The notes beneath the pieces were generated by a model, which was given only the letters and a program-made list of their open reading frames with translations, was not told the origin of the DNA and made no database searches. The translations under genes were made by a program, and so were the position numbers. A stretch of 64,000 bases of DNA from an uncultured Flavobacteriaceae bacterium (GTDB taxonomy: Bacteria > Bacteroidota > Bacteroidia > Flavobacteriales > Flavobacteriaceae), in assembly GCA_947497145.1 (NCBI GenBank), contig CANMFQ010000005.1, positions 186,001 to 250,000 on the forward strand. Direction: 5' to 3'. Positions 45,565-54,130 of this stretch are shown here, piece after piece. Numbering within the stretch: the first letter of the stretch is position 1; each line of letters starts with the position of its first letter.

Positions 45565-46113
45565 ATGAAGACCAACAAAACAATCACTTTTTTGGAAAAT
45601 TTAACCGACGAAATGCTGATGGCAAAAGTGGCGAACGGAAACTTAGATGTACTTAAAATACTCTTTGAACGACACCACAAACACGTATTTAATTTTCTAT
45701 ATAAAATGTGTGGCGATAAAATGTTAAGCGAAGATATTACCCAAGAAGTATTCTATAAATTGATGAAATATAGAAGCTCATATAATAACGGCAAATTTGT
45801 TTCATGGTTGTTTACTATTGCTCGAAATTGTTTAAAAACACATTTTAGAAAAACAGTTAACACACCCGAAAGCATTGATACCACAGCTATTAAACACATA
45901 GAAAAAGAAGAAGAAAAACCAGACTATTCAGACTTACAAATCGCTTTAAATCAATTAGATGCTTCTGACAGAGAATTACTTGTATTACATCGGTTTCAAG
46001 AAATAAAATATGAAGAATTGGCCAACATAGTCGGTAGCACACCAGGTGCTGTTAAAACGAAAGTAAGTAGAGCCATGCAAAAATTAAGAAACATCTATTT
46101 TAAAAATATCTAA
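45565..46113 (+). CDS. ECF RNA polymerase sigma factor
   Basis: 182 residues. Region 2 contains LFERHHKHVFNFLYKM and DITQEVFYKLMKYRSSY (the -10-binding helix) and region 4 is ELLVLHRFQEIKYEELANIVGSTPGAVKTKVSRAMQKLR (the -35-binding helix-turn-helix). It directs RNA polymerase to its regulon, probably including its own operon. The next gene, an anti-sigma factor, begins two bases after its stop. The regulon probably includes the two DUF4097 genes that follow. Confidence 0.94.
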   Translation: MKTNKTITFLENLTDEMLMAKVANGNLDVLKILFERHHKHVFNFLYKMCGDKMLSEDITQEVFYKLMKYRSSYNNGKFVSWLFTIARNCLKTHFRKTVNTPESIDTTAIKHIEKEEEKPDYSDLQIALNQLDASDRELLVLHRFQEIKYEELANIVGSTPGAVKTKVSRAMQKLRNIYFKNI

Positions 46114-46115
46114 AA

Positions 46116-46913
46116 ATGGAAAACAAGCATTATATAGCACAACTGCCAGATTATTTAGATGACACACTACCCCCTGAGCAAAAGGAGGTGATAGCAACAC
46201 ATATTGCCAGCTGCACCACTTGCAAAGAAGCATTAAAAGAACTACAAATACTTTCAACTGCTTTTGATAATGAACCAGAAGTGGCTCCTTCTGCTAGGCT
46301 AAGAGACAATTTCTTTGCCCAATTGGAAGCAGAAAAACAAAGCAGTTCAAAACTAATTGCTATGGATGGCTCATCCTTTTCTAAAAAAACTAACTGGCCC
46401 ACTACGTTTTTAAAAATTGCCGCCAGTATCGCTCTATTGATTGGGTCTTATTTCTTAGGAAAACAACAACAAGCCCAAATAGCACATACAGAAATCGCTT
46501 TATTGACCAATGAAAATGAATCTTTTAAACAAACTGCAATGCTGTCTTTAATGGGCAATAAATCTGCCAGTAAACGTATACAAGGCGTGCAGTTTGTTAC
46601 TGAATTTTCAGCACCCGATGAGACCATTGTAAGTGCTTTAATAGAACGTATGTTGAATGACGAAAACACCAATGTACGAAGAACAGCAGTAGAAGTGCTT
46701 AGTGAATTTACAAGGTCAGAACTAGTAACAAATGGCTTTATCAAAGCCTTGAAAACGGAAAAAGACCCAGGCATTCAAATTACCATCATTCAAATTTTGG
46801 GTAAAATACAAGAAAGAAATGCCGTTGTTCCTATGCAAAATCTCTTAGAACGAAAAGATACCCAGCCGTATGTAAAAGAAGAACTTGAATTAGTATTACC
46901 AAAAATCATATAA
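46116..46913 (+). CDS. Anti-sigma factor with zinc-binding domain, one membrane helix and HEAT-like repeats
   Basis: 265 residues. An N-terminal zf-HC2-type zinc-binding anti-sigma domain carries HIASCTTC (H29, C33, C36). A single membrane helix lies at about 95-112 (FLKIAASIALLIGSYFLG). The periplasmic half (about 150-265) contains HEAT-like helical repeats (DETIVSALIERMLNDENTNVRRTAVEVLSEF, described as about 167-197). It should hold the sigma factor at the membrane until a signal acts on the periplasmic repeat domain. RseP-type cleavage may release it, which is speculative. Confidence 0.9.
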   Translation: MENKHYIAQLPDYLDDTLPPEQKEVIATHIASCTTCKEALKELQILSTAFDNEPEVAPSARLRDNFFAQLEAEKQSSSKLIAMDGSSFSKKTNWPTTFLKIAASIALLIGSYFLGKQQQAQIAHTEIALLTNENESFKQTAMLSLMGNKSASKRIQGVQFVTEFSAPDETIVSALIERMLNDENTNVRRTAVEVLSEFTRSELVTNGFIKALKTEKDPGIQITIIQILGKIQERNAVVPMQNLLERKDTQPYVKEELELVLPKII

Positions 46914-47030
46914 TAACAATCGCTACATAATGTGTGGTGGGAAATAGCCAGATTTTTACAATTCGAATTCTTTTTGGGTATTTCCACCCCAACACTTGAT
47001 AGCAGTGAAACATCAAAAAAATCGAACGAC

Positions 47031-47795
47031 ATGAAACATTTTACATTTATTACACTAGTATTAATCTCCTTTTTCGCCGTAAATGCCCAACAATACAAAC
47101 AATCACTAGCGGGTATTGAATGGGTGAAAATTGAATCAAAATCGAGTATTACCGTAAAAACCCACACCACCAATGAGTTACTCATAAAATCAGAAAATAC
47201 TACAAAAATTCCTGAACGCGCCAAAGGCTTAAAATTAATAGGAGAAGGTGGCGCTGATAATACAGAAATGGGTTTTTATGTAGTAAAAGAAGGAAATAAC
47301 CTTATTGTCAGAAATCTAAGAAAATCAAATCACAGTACCGCAGAAATTTACTTGCCTGCCTCACAAAACATTTCAGTCACTACCAGAGGAACGGGAGCTG
47401 CTGATATTGAAATTATTGGGTTTAAAAGTGAAATAGAAGCTAGTGCTTTACTAAACGGCAGTATACACATTGAAAACGTTAGCGGCCCTGTGACGGCAGA
47501 TTCATTGAATGGCGGTATTACTATTTCGTTTAGCACCTTAAATCAAGACTCGCCCATTACCATTTATGCTACCAATGGCGAACTAGATATTACTTTACCC
47601 AAAAATACACCCGCCAATCTTTCTTTAGGAACAGTAAACGGTGACATTTATACTGATTTTGACCTGAAATTTCCAGAAAAAAATGGCTTAAAATCCATTT
47701 CATTTTCTCAAAAATTAAACCAAGCCATCAATGGTGGCGGTGTTCCATTTCAATTAAAAACTACAAACGGAAACATCTATCTAAGAAAAAAATAA
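47031..47795 (+). CDS. Exported DUF4097-type beta-helix protein, first copy
   Basis: 254 residues from the ATG at 47031; the longer frame from 46932 would place 33 charged or mixed residues before the signal peptide. The signal peptide is MKHFTFITLVLISFFAVNAQ. The rest consists of short beta-strand repeats of the DUF4097 type (LNGSIHIENVSGPVTADSLNGGITISF, described as near 130-165, then ATNGELDITLP and TVNGDIYTDFDL). The pattern of NG-D/E-I turns suggests a parallel beta-solenoid in the periplasm or outer envelope. It may be an effector or signal detector of the sigma system. Confidence 0.87.
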   Translation: MKHFTFITLVLISFFAVNAQQYKQSLAGIEWVKIESKSSITVKTHTTNELLIKSENTTKIPERAKGLKLIGEGGADNTEMGFYVVKEGNNLIVRNLRKSNHSTAEIYLPASQNISVTTRGTGAADIEIIGFKSEIEASALLNGSIHIENVSGPVTADSLNGGITISFSTLNQDSPITIYATNGELDITLPKNTPANLSLGTVNGDIYTDFDLKFPEKNGLKSISFSQKLNQAINGGGVPFQLKTTNGNIYLRKK

Positions 47796-47817
47796 TCAAA
47801 TCAAAAAACGAACAATC

Positions 47818-48531
47818 ATGAGAACAGTTACGTTATTCCTGTTGATAGGTCTGATCAGCCTTTCAACAAATGCACAAAAAATCATCGAAAAAAATATCGA
47901 TTACAACAATCAATATATTGACATTGATGTGAAATTTGCATCCCTTATTGAAGTGAAAACTTGGAACAAACCAAACCTTTATTTTAAGGCAACTATTCGC
48001 ACAAAAGAAGGTAAATATCTAGACGCATACGAATTAAATGTTGAAGAAAGTGACAACAACATTAGCATTACCGCTATATCAGAGCCTGTTCTCGAAAAAT
48101 TTCGTGGTGAATGGAAACAACATCAAAAAAATAAACAAGTACACTATTTCACCACAGATGATTGGTATGAATTTAATTATGTGATTTACGTGCCAAAAAA
48201 TGCAAAATTTAAAATAAATAGTATCAATGGCGATTTAACTTCAGAAATTATTGAAGGGGATTTTGAAGCCGACCTTGTCAACGGTGACATTGATATTGCT
48301 ACATATATGGGGCAGCTATATTTAAGTACTATTAATGGTGAAATAGCCGTTAAAATGATTGATGCACATTTGGTTGCCGAAACCATTCACGGTGATATTT
48401 ATGCTGATGAAAACCTAAAATTTACGGTAGATGATCGCCCTGTAGGACAAAAAATATCAGGCACTACCGGAAAGGGTTCAAATATATTGCATTTGAACAC
48501 AATCAATGGCAATATGTATTTTAGGGAGTAA
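47818..48531 (+). CDS. Exported DUF4097-type beta-helix protein, second copy
   Basis: 237 residues. The signal peptide ends STNAQK (about 20). Repeats INGDLTSEIIEGDFEADLVNGDIDIATYMG-like (near 140-170) and TINGEIAVKM, TIHGDIYADENL, TINGNMYFRE at the end define the same solenoid family as the preceding gene, but the N-terminal half (KFASLIEVKTWNKPNLYFKA) differs. It lies 22 bases after the first copy. The four genes sigma, anti-sigma, DUF4097 and DUF4097 form one operon by spacing. Confidence 0.87.
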   Translation: MRTVTLFLLIGLISLSTNAQKIIEKNIDYNNQYIDIDVKFASLIEVKTWNKPNLYFKATIRTKEGKYLDAYELNVEESDNNISITAISEPVLEKFRGEWKQHQKNKQVHYFTTDDWYEFNYVIYVPKNAKFKINSINGDLTSEIIEGDFEADLVNGDIDIATYMGQLYLSTINGEIAVKMIDAHLVAETIHGDIYADENLKFTVDDRPVGQKISGTTGKGSNILHLNTINGNMYFRE

Positions 48532-48713
48532 TAAAAATATGAATACGCATCTTTGCTATAAACTCTATTTCAATCGTTTAAAATTTATACATTAAAAAAC
48601 CAATCATTACCTTTAATTACTTCATAATAAAGTGTGATACTGTATTTTAAATTTAACCCATTAAGACCTCATTTTCCCCATAAATAATATAGCTTGCGCC
48701 TTCAAAGTAAATT

Positions 48714-48956
48714 ATGGAATGGTATAAAATTATTGGGTGGCTTGGTGCTTTATTGTTCATCGCAGCGTATGTATTACTTACGCTGAAAAAAATATCAGCA
48801 GCAAAACCCTTCTATCACATTTTAAATATTTTAGGGGCAGTATGCCTAATCATAAATGCCTCTAAAATACATGACTTTCCTAATATTTTGGTGAATAGCA
48901 TCTGGACCATTATTGGCCTATATGCACTACTGCAATTTTTCTTCACTAGAAAGTAA
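48714..48956 (+). CDS. Small CBU_0592-family membrane protein
   Basis: 80 residues with three predicted membrane helices (about 5-23, 31-49, 56-76): IIGWLGALLFIAAYVLL, FYHILNILGAVCLIINA, LVNSIWTIIGLYALLQFFF. This matches the small CBU_0592-like family, which is widespread and uncharacterised. Its 3' end overlaps the 3' end of the convergent TetR gene by 30 bases. Confidence 0.8.
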   Translation: MEWYKIIGWLGALLFIAAYVLLTLKKISAAKPFYHILNILGAVCLIINASKIHDFPNILVNSIWTIIGLYALLQFFFTRK

Positions 48957-49565
48957 AACTGTAGTATCATTAAAAGAGAGTAATTGGGTGGTATACTTTA
49001 TATAAATAGCCACCTGCTTATCATAATCGGGTCCAGATTGCTGAAAAGTACCCAAATAATAATACGCACCATCTACCAATGCAAAAATCACTTCGGTAAC
49101 CTCATCAATATTCTTATTCAATATCAATCCGTGAGCATGGGCTTCATGTAGTTTTTGTCGTAAAACTCCGTGTAAAGACTCTAAATAATCTTTAAAACTC
49201 TTATTAAAATCTTCATTACGATAAATTAAAGCATAGCAACTGTAAAAAACACCATCATCAAAATACTTATTCCATTTTCGAGAAAAAAGAGTCTCAATAA
49301 AATGTCGTAATTTTTTTTCTGAATCCATCGACCCATACTCCTTACTAGCCACAATATTAAGATGTTGTTCGAGTATAAATTCATTAAGCCCCTTTAAAAG
49401 TTCGTCTTTAGTTTTAAAATAATGCATCACAAGACCATTGCTAATATTCATTTTACGAGCAACTTTCGCTATCGAAGTATTTTCTAACCCTATCTCTTTT
49501 GCTATTGCATAAAATGCCTTAACAATTTCTTTACGTCGAATATTACCTAAGCTCTTTCTTCCCAT
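48927..49565 (-). CDS. TetR/AcrR-family transcriptional regulator
   Basis: 212 residues. The N-terminal helix-turn-helix spans about 12-58 (IRRKEIVKAFYAIAKEIG, TSIAKVARKMNISNGLVMHYFKTKDELL). The C-terminal ligand domain is BetI-like in layout. It is divergent from the phosphodiesterase-SusC-SusD operon. A palindromic site (49629-49646) in the shared promoter region is the likely operator, so it probably represses this operon and itself until a transported ligand binds. It overlaps the convergent membrane-protein gene by 30 bases. Confidence 0.93.
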   Translation of the reverse strand: MGRKSLGNIRRKEIVKAFYAIAKEIGLENTSIAKVARKMNISNGLVMHYFKTKDELLKGLNEFILEQHLNIVASKEYGSMDSEKKLRHFIETLFSRKWNKYFDDGVFYSCYALIYRNEDFNKSFKDYLESLHGVLRQKLHEAHAHGLILNKNIDEVTEVIFALVDGAYYYLGTFQQSGPDYDKQVAIYIKYTTQLLSFNDTTVLLSSEEKLQ

Positions 49566-49628
49566 TTTTCAAAGATTAAAAAAAAAAGATTTTCTACGAC
49601 AAGTTAACATTAAATTAAAGATTTATTA

Positions 49629-49646
49629 ATTGAACGTTCATTCAAT
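49629..49646. promoter_or_regulatory. Palindromic TetR-type operator
   Basis: ATTGAACGTTCATTCAAT: outer arms ATTGAA and TTCAAT, with the inner palindrome TGAACGTTCA. Length and form are typical of TetR-family operators. It lies around the -33 region of the downstream promoter. Confidence 0.7.
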
Positions 49647-49662
49647 CTATTAGAGAAGCATA

Positions 49663-49670
49663 TACTTTTG
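49663..49670 (+). promoter_or_regulatory. Predicted -7 promoter element for the phosphodiesterase-SusCD operon
   Basis: TACTTTTG matches TAnnTTTG, 22 bases before the start codon. The operator centre is about 29 bases upstream of it, so TetR binding should block the -33 region. Confidence 0.6.
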
Positions 49671-49692
49671 ACGACATAAAACAGAACCAATT

Positions 49693-50970
49693 ATGAAAAC
49701 TAAAAATATGTTTTTGAACAATACACTGCTAGTGCTGCTAGGCATTGTCATTTCTCAAACTTCATTTGGAAACACGGTACAACACAACGATAGTACCGCA
49801 AAAAAGAAAGTAGTCTTTATTCTTGTAGATGGGATAGCTGCTGATATGCTTGAAAAAGCAAAAACCCCCAATTTGGATGCTATTGCCACCGTAGGACACT
49901 ATTCAAAAGCCTATGTAGGAGGTAAAAAAGCAGGGTATTCTGAAACACCTACAATTTCAGCCGTAGGTTACAATAGCATGCTTACTGGTACTTGGGCAAA
50001 TAAACATAATGTATGGGGCAATAGCATAAAGAATCCTAATTACAACTACCCTACTATTTTCCGAATTCTAAAAGACAATCACCCCCAAAAGCAAACAGCC
50101 ATTTTTTCTACATGGCTAGATAACCGCACCAAACTTATCGGTGAAGATCTTGCGGCAACAGATCATATTAAAATGGATTATGCCTTTGACGGATTTGAAC
50201 TTGATACCATTAACTTTCCGCATGACAAACAACGACAGTACATTAAAAATATAGATGAAAAAGTAGCACAGGAAGCTGCCCGCTATATTAAAGAAGAAGG
50301 GCCAGACCTTTCGTGGGTATACCTAGAATTTTCAGATGATATGGGGCATGGTTTTGGTGACAGTCCACAACTCTATAACGCCATTGAATTTGAAGATGCG
50401 CTAGTAGGCAACATATGGAAAGCTGTTGTAGAAAGAGAAAAAACCTTCAACGAAGAGTGGTTGGTCATTATCACCACCGATCACGGTAGATCATCAGAAG
50501 ACGGCAAAGGTCATGGAGGACAATCTGACCGAGAAAGAAGCACTTGGATTGTTACCAACGCCAAAAACACAAATAGTTATTTTAAAACGCAAACTCCAGC
50601 AATCATTGACATCATGCCTACCATACAACGCTTTATGCATTTAAACATCCCTACACATGTTGGTTATGAAATAGATGGTATTCCATTCATTGGCAAAGTA
50701 GACGTTGCCAATTTAGAGGCTACTAAAACTCCAAACAAGCAGCTAAAACTCCGTTGGAAATGCATCTCAAATCCAACAAAAAAAGCCACTGTTCTTATCT
50801 CACCCACAAACAACCACGCAAAAGGAGGTGTTGATAAGTACACTGCTGTAGGAGAAGTTACCATAGGTGATGAAGAATTCATTGTTCCAACAGTTACAAA
50901 ATCAAATCTTTATAAAATTGTCCTAAAAGCACAAAACAACACCATAAATACATGGATGTTAAAAAACTAA
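49693..50970 (+). CDS. Exported alkaline-phosphatase-superfamily phosphodiesterase (NPP-like)
   Basis: 425 residues. A signal peptide (about 1-26) is followed by FILVDGIAADM (metal-binding D46), a nucleophile region YSETPTISAVGYNSMLTG (candidate nucleophile T87), YLEFSDDMGHGFG and ITTDHGRSSEDGKGHGG, which together give the bimetallic site of nucleotide pyrophosphatase/phosphodiesterase-type enzymes. A small beta-rich domain lies at the C-terminus. It may cleave phosphodiesters such as nucleotides or glycerophospho-compounds outside the cytoplasm. First gene of an operon with SusC and SusD. Confidence 0.9.
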   Translation: MKTKNMFLNNTLLVLLGIVISQTSFGNTVQHNDSTAKKKVVFILVDGIAADMLEKAKTPNLDAIATVGHYSKAYVGGKKAGYSETPTISAVGYNSMLTGTWANKHNVWGNSIKNPNYNYPTIFRILKDNHPQKQTAIFSTWLDNRTKLIGEDLAATDHIKMDYAFDGFELDTINFPHDKQRQYIKNIDEKVAQEAARYIKEEGPDLSWVYLEFSDDMGHGFGDSPQLYNAIEFEDALVGNIWKAVVEREKTFNEEWLVIITTDHGRSSEDGKGHGGQSDRERSTWIVTNAKNTNSYFKTQTPAIIDIMPTIQRFMHLNIPTHVGYEIDGIPFIGKVDVANLEATKTPNKQLKLRWKCISNPTKKATVLISPTNNHAKGGVDKYTAVGEVTIGDEEFIVPTVTKSNLYKIVLKAQNNTINTWMLKN

Positions 50971-50997
50971 AAATCAACAAACAAAACAGCATAAAAA

Positions 50998-53900
50998 ATG
51001 AAAGCAATAATTAATTTCTTTGTAATCTGCCTGGTAGTATTTACCACCTATTCGCAAGAAACCATTTCAGGTGTGGTGCAAGACAATACAGGTGTACCTT
51101 TGGCTGGTGTAACGGTTTTAATAGAAAACACCGCACAAGGAACCGCCACCGATTTTGATGGTAATTTCACCATTGAAGCTCAAATAGGAGACGAAATAGT
51201 ATTCTCATATATTGGTTTTAAGACAGCGCATATTACCATAACCAACCAAAAGACCATCAACCTAACCATGGTTGAAGATTCTGAACAATTGAGTGAGGTT
51301 GTAGTTACCGCTCTGGGGATAAAAAAAGAAAAGAAAGCCTTAGGCTACGCATCACAAGAGGTGGCTGGTAATCTGCTAGAAAAAACGAAAGAACCCACGG
51401 TTTTTGGAAACCTCACGGGTAGAGTCGCAGGCTTAGAGGTAAACAATTCTACCGACCTATTTCAAGATCCTAAAATTGTATTGAGAGGAAGAACAAACAA
51501 AACCCTAATCGTCATTGACGGTATTCCTGTTGATGGTAGTGAATCTGGCAATACGGATTATTTTAAGGTATTGGGTGATGATGTAGCACAGGTAAACGTA
51601 TTAAAAGGCACCACTGCTTCGGCACTTTATGGCGCAAGAGGAAGAAACGGTGCTATCATGATTACCACCAAAAAAGGAAAGAGTGGAAAAATAAATGTAG
51701 CGTTGAACGTTTCTACCATGTATCAGCCCTCATTTATTAGATCTCCAAAAGTTCAAACTGTTTACGGCAACGGCAATCAAGGTAACTACGCCTATATTGA
51801 TGGCTCTGGATCTGGAACAGAAGGTGGCGGATGGATTTGGGGACCAAGAGTAGACCAAAAAGATCCTAGTACCCCCAGCGGTCTTTTTGAAACAACCCAG
51901 TACAATAGCCCTACTGACCCTGTTACTGGTGAACTTATCCCTATACCCTTTACCTCTCGCGGAAAAGATAATATTAAAAACTTTTTCCGTACCGGATACA
52001 TACGATCAGTTAATGCAAGTGCAGACTGGGGTTCTGACAAAAGCACTTTTAGAGTATCGCTATCAAACGTGTACCAACAAGGTATTGTGCCCAATACAGA
52101 CCTAAATAATGTTTCTTTTTCGCTGGCTGGATCTATGAAACCTGCCGACAACGTAAACATCAGCGGATCAATGACCTACAACAAGCAGTTTACTGAAAAT
52201 TTTCCTGAAATTGGCTATGGACCAACCAACTACCTGTATAACCTTGTACTTTGGACAGGGGTAGATGTTGATGTACGTGATTTAAAAAACTACTGGCGTG
52301 AAGGGCAAGAAGGGTTTCAACAAAGACACTTCAATATATCGTATTACAACAACCCCTATTTTCAAGCATACGAGTATCAAAGAGGATACGATAAGGATAA
52401 TATTTACGGAAACCTCAGCCTTGCTTATGAGGTTGTACCCAACTTAACCCTCAAAGCCCGTAGTGGTATTAATGTGTGGAGTCTTTACCGAACCTTTAAA
52501 GAACCTAAAAGTTATATCGGCTATGGTTCAAAATCACAAGGTAATTTTGAACAACGAGATGCCAACCTATTTGATATTACTTCAGATTTAGGACTCCGCT
52601 ATGAAACCAAATTTTCTGAGAATTTTAGCTTAGAAACTGAAGCAGCTTATGCCCACTACTTTAAAAAGCAAATCTATAATTCCATCAGTACCGATGGCTT
52701 AACCATACCCGGTTTTTACAATGTTTCCAACAATTTAGGTAGCACCTTGTTTGGCGAAAACAGAGAAGAAAAATCTGCTATTCAAAGTTTCTATGCCTAT
52801 GCAGACCTTAACTTTTACAATGCTTTTTATTTATCTTTAACAGGAAGAAATGATAAAATATCAGCACTTCCAAACGGAAACAACTCCTATTTTTATCCCT
52901 CAATATCAGGTTCTTTAATTGTATCTGAATTGTTTTCAAAACCAAGCTGGCTCACCTTTGCTAAACTTCGTGGAGGTTTTAGCCAAGTGAGAGATGGTAA
53001 TTATAATGACAATTCAAACGGCCCTTACTCATTACTACAGGCCTATGGAAGTGGAACCATTTGGAATGGCGTACCGTCTAGTAGTGCATTAAATGTACTT
53101 ATCAACCCCAATGTAAGAACAGAAATAGATAATACGTGGGAGATTGGTGCCGATTTGCGTTTCTTTAATAATCGCTTAGGGATTGATTTAGCCTACTACA
53201 ACAGGCTCACAGAAGATACTATATTAAAAGTACCTGCTTCAGATGCTTCGGGCTATACTTTTCGTTTAGAAAACGGGGGATCTACCAGAACCAAAGGTAT
53301 AGAAGCCATTATTAATGCTACTCCCTTAAAAACAGAAACTTTTGAATGGAATACTAGCCTTAATTTATCCCACTACAGAGACTACCAAGTAAGTATTTTT
53401 GGTGATGCTGAGCGTACCAAAAATTACGTGCGTGTTGGTGAACGTACAGATCAAATCTGGGACAATGTATATCAAACCAACAGTGAAGGTGAAGTGGTCT
53501 ATGAAAATGGTTTTCCTGTATTTGATCCTTTCAAACGTTTTATTGGTCATGCAGCACCAGACCTTATTTACGGCCTTAACAATACGTTTAAGTACAAGAA
53601 CTTCTCACTTTCCCTCCTTTTTGATGGTAGATTGGGTGGTTATATGTATTCCATTACCAATCAAAAAATGTGGTGGGGCGGCAAGCATCCAGGCACTGTC
53701 AATCAGTTTAGAACCGATGCTAACAATGGCGAGAGTACCTATGTTGGCAATGGTGTTATTGTTACTGATGGTACGGTAACCTATGATGTAAACGGAAACA
53801 TTACCAGCGATACTCGTACCTACGCGCCCAATACCGAGGCTATTAATTACATTACTTATAACCAAACTACCTCTGATCGCCAAAACCATAATTATCATTA

Positions 53901-54120
53901 CTATGTTCGTGATTATATCAAATTACGTGAAGTGACACTTACCTATAACTTTGGTAAAGCAACCCTAGACAGATTGCCATTTTCTGATGCAAGCCTCTCT
54001 TTTGTAGGCAGAAACCTTTGGCTTTCTTCTACTCTAGAAAATGTAGATCCTGAATTTAACGATAACCTACAAGCACCTGCAACAAGAAGCCTTGGGTTAA
54101 ACCTTAATTTAAAATTTTAA
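50998..54120 (+). CDS. SusC/RagA-family TonB-linked outer-membrane protein
   Basis: 1040 residues. The signal peptide ends at TTYSQ. A carboxypeptidase-like domain follows (about 22-100, ISGVVQDNTGVPLAGVTVLIENT), then the SusC plug (LSEVVVTALGIKKEKKALGYA, LRGRTNKTLIVIDGIPVDG) and a beta-barrel ending in NLNLKF. It imports a substrate captured by the SusD partner encoded 10 bases downstream. With the phosphodiesterase upstream, a phosphorylated or nucleotide-like compound is a plausible substrate; the barrel sequence alone does not reveal it. Confidence 0.96.
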   Translation: MKAIINFFVICLVVFTTYSQETISGVVQDNTGVPLAGVTVLIENTAQGTATDFDGNFTIEAQIGDEIVFSYIGFKTAHITITNQKTINLTMVEDSEQLSEVVVTALGIKKEKKALGYASQEVAGNLLEKTKEPTVFGNLTGRVAGLEVNNSTDLFQDPKIVLRGRTNKTLIVIDGIPVDGSESGNTDYFKVLGDDVAQVNVLKGTTASALYGARGRNGAIMITTKKGKSGKINVALNVSTMYQPSFIRSPKVQTVYGNGNQGNYAYIDGSGSGTEGGGWIWGPRVDQKDPSTPSGLFETTQYNSPTDPVTGELIPIPFTSRGKDNIKNFFRTGYIRSVNASADWGSDKSTFRVSLSNVYQQGIVPNTDLNNVSFSLAGSMKPADNVNISGSMTYNKQFTENFPEIGYGPTNYLYNLVLWTGVDVDVRDLKNYWREGQEGFQQRHFNISYYNNPYFQAYEYQRGYDKDNIYGNLSLAYEVVPNLTLKARSGINVWSLYRTFKEPKSYIGYGSKSQGNFEQRDANLFDITSDLGLRYETKFSENFSLETEAAYAHYFKKQIYNSISTDGLTIPGFYNVSNNLGSTLFGENREEKSAIQSFYAYADLNFYNAFYLSLTGRNDKISALPNGNNSYFYPSISGSLIVSELFSKPSWLTFAKLRGGFSQVRDGNYNDNSNGPYSLLQAYGSGTIWNGVPSSSALNVLINPNVRTEIDNTWEIGADLRFFNNRLGIDLAYYNRLTEDTILKVPASDASGYTFRLENGGSTRTKGIEAIINATPLKTETFEWNTSLNLSHYRDYQVSIFGDAERTKNYVRVGERTDQIWDNVYQTNSEGEVVYENGFPVFDPFKRFIGHAAPDLIYGLNNTFKYKNFSLSLLFDGRLGGYMYSITNQKMWWGGKHPGTVNQFRTDANNGESTYVGNGVIVTDGTVTYDVNGNITSDTRTYAPNTEAINYITYNQTTSDRQNHNYHYYVRDYIKLREVTLTYNFGKATLDRLPFSDASLSFVGRNLWLSSTLENVDPEFNDNLQAPATRSLGLNLNLKF

Positions 54121-54130
54121 AAGCAACACT

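Noticed and set aside
46932..47030. N-terminal extension of the first DUF4097 protein
   Set aside because: The ATG at 47031 directly begins a textbook signal peptide; the extension would bury it.
49629..49646. Reading the palindrome as a terminator or repeat unit
   Set aside because: It is a single copy, has a short arm length and lies at a promoter between divergent genes, which fits an operator better.
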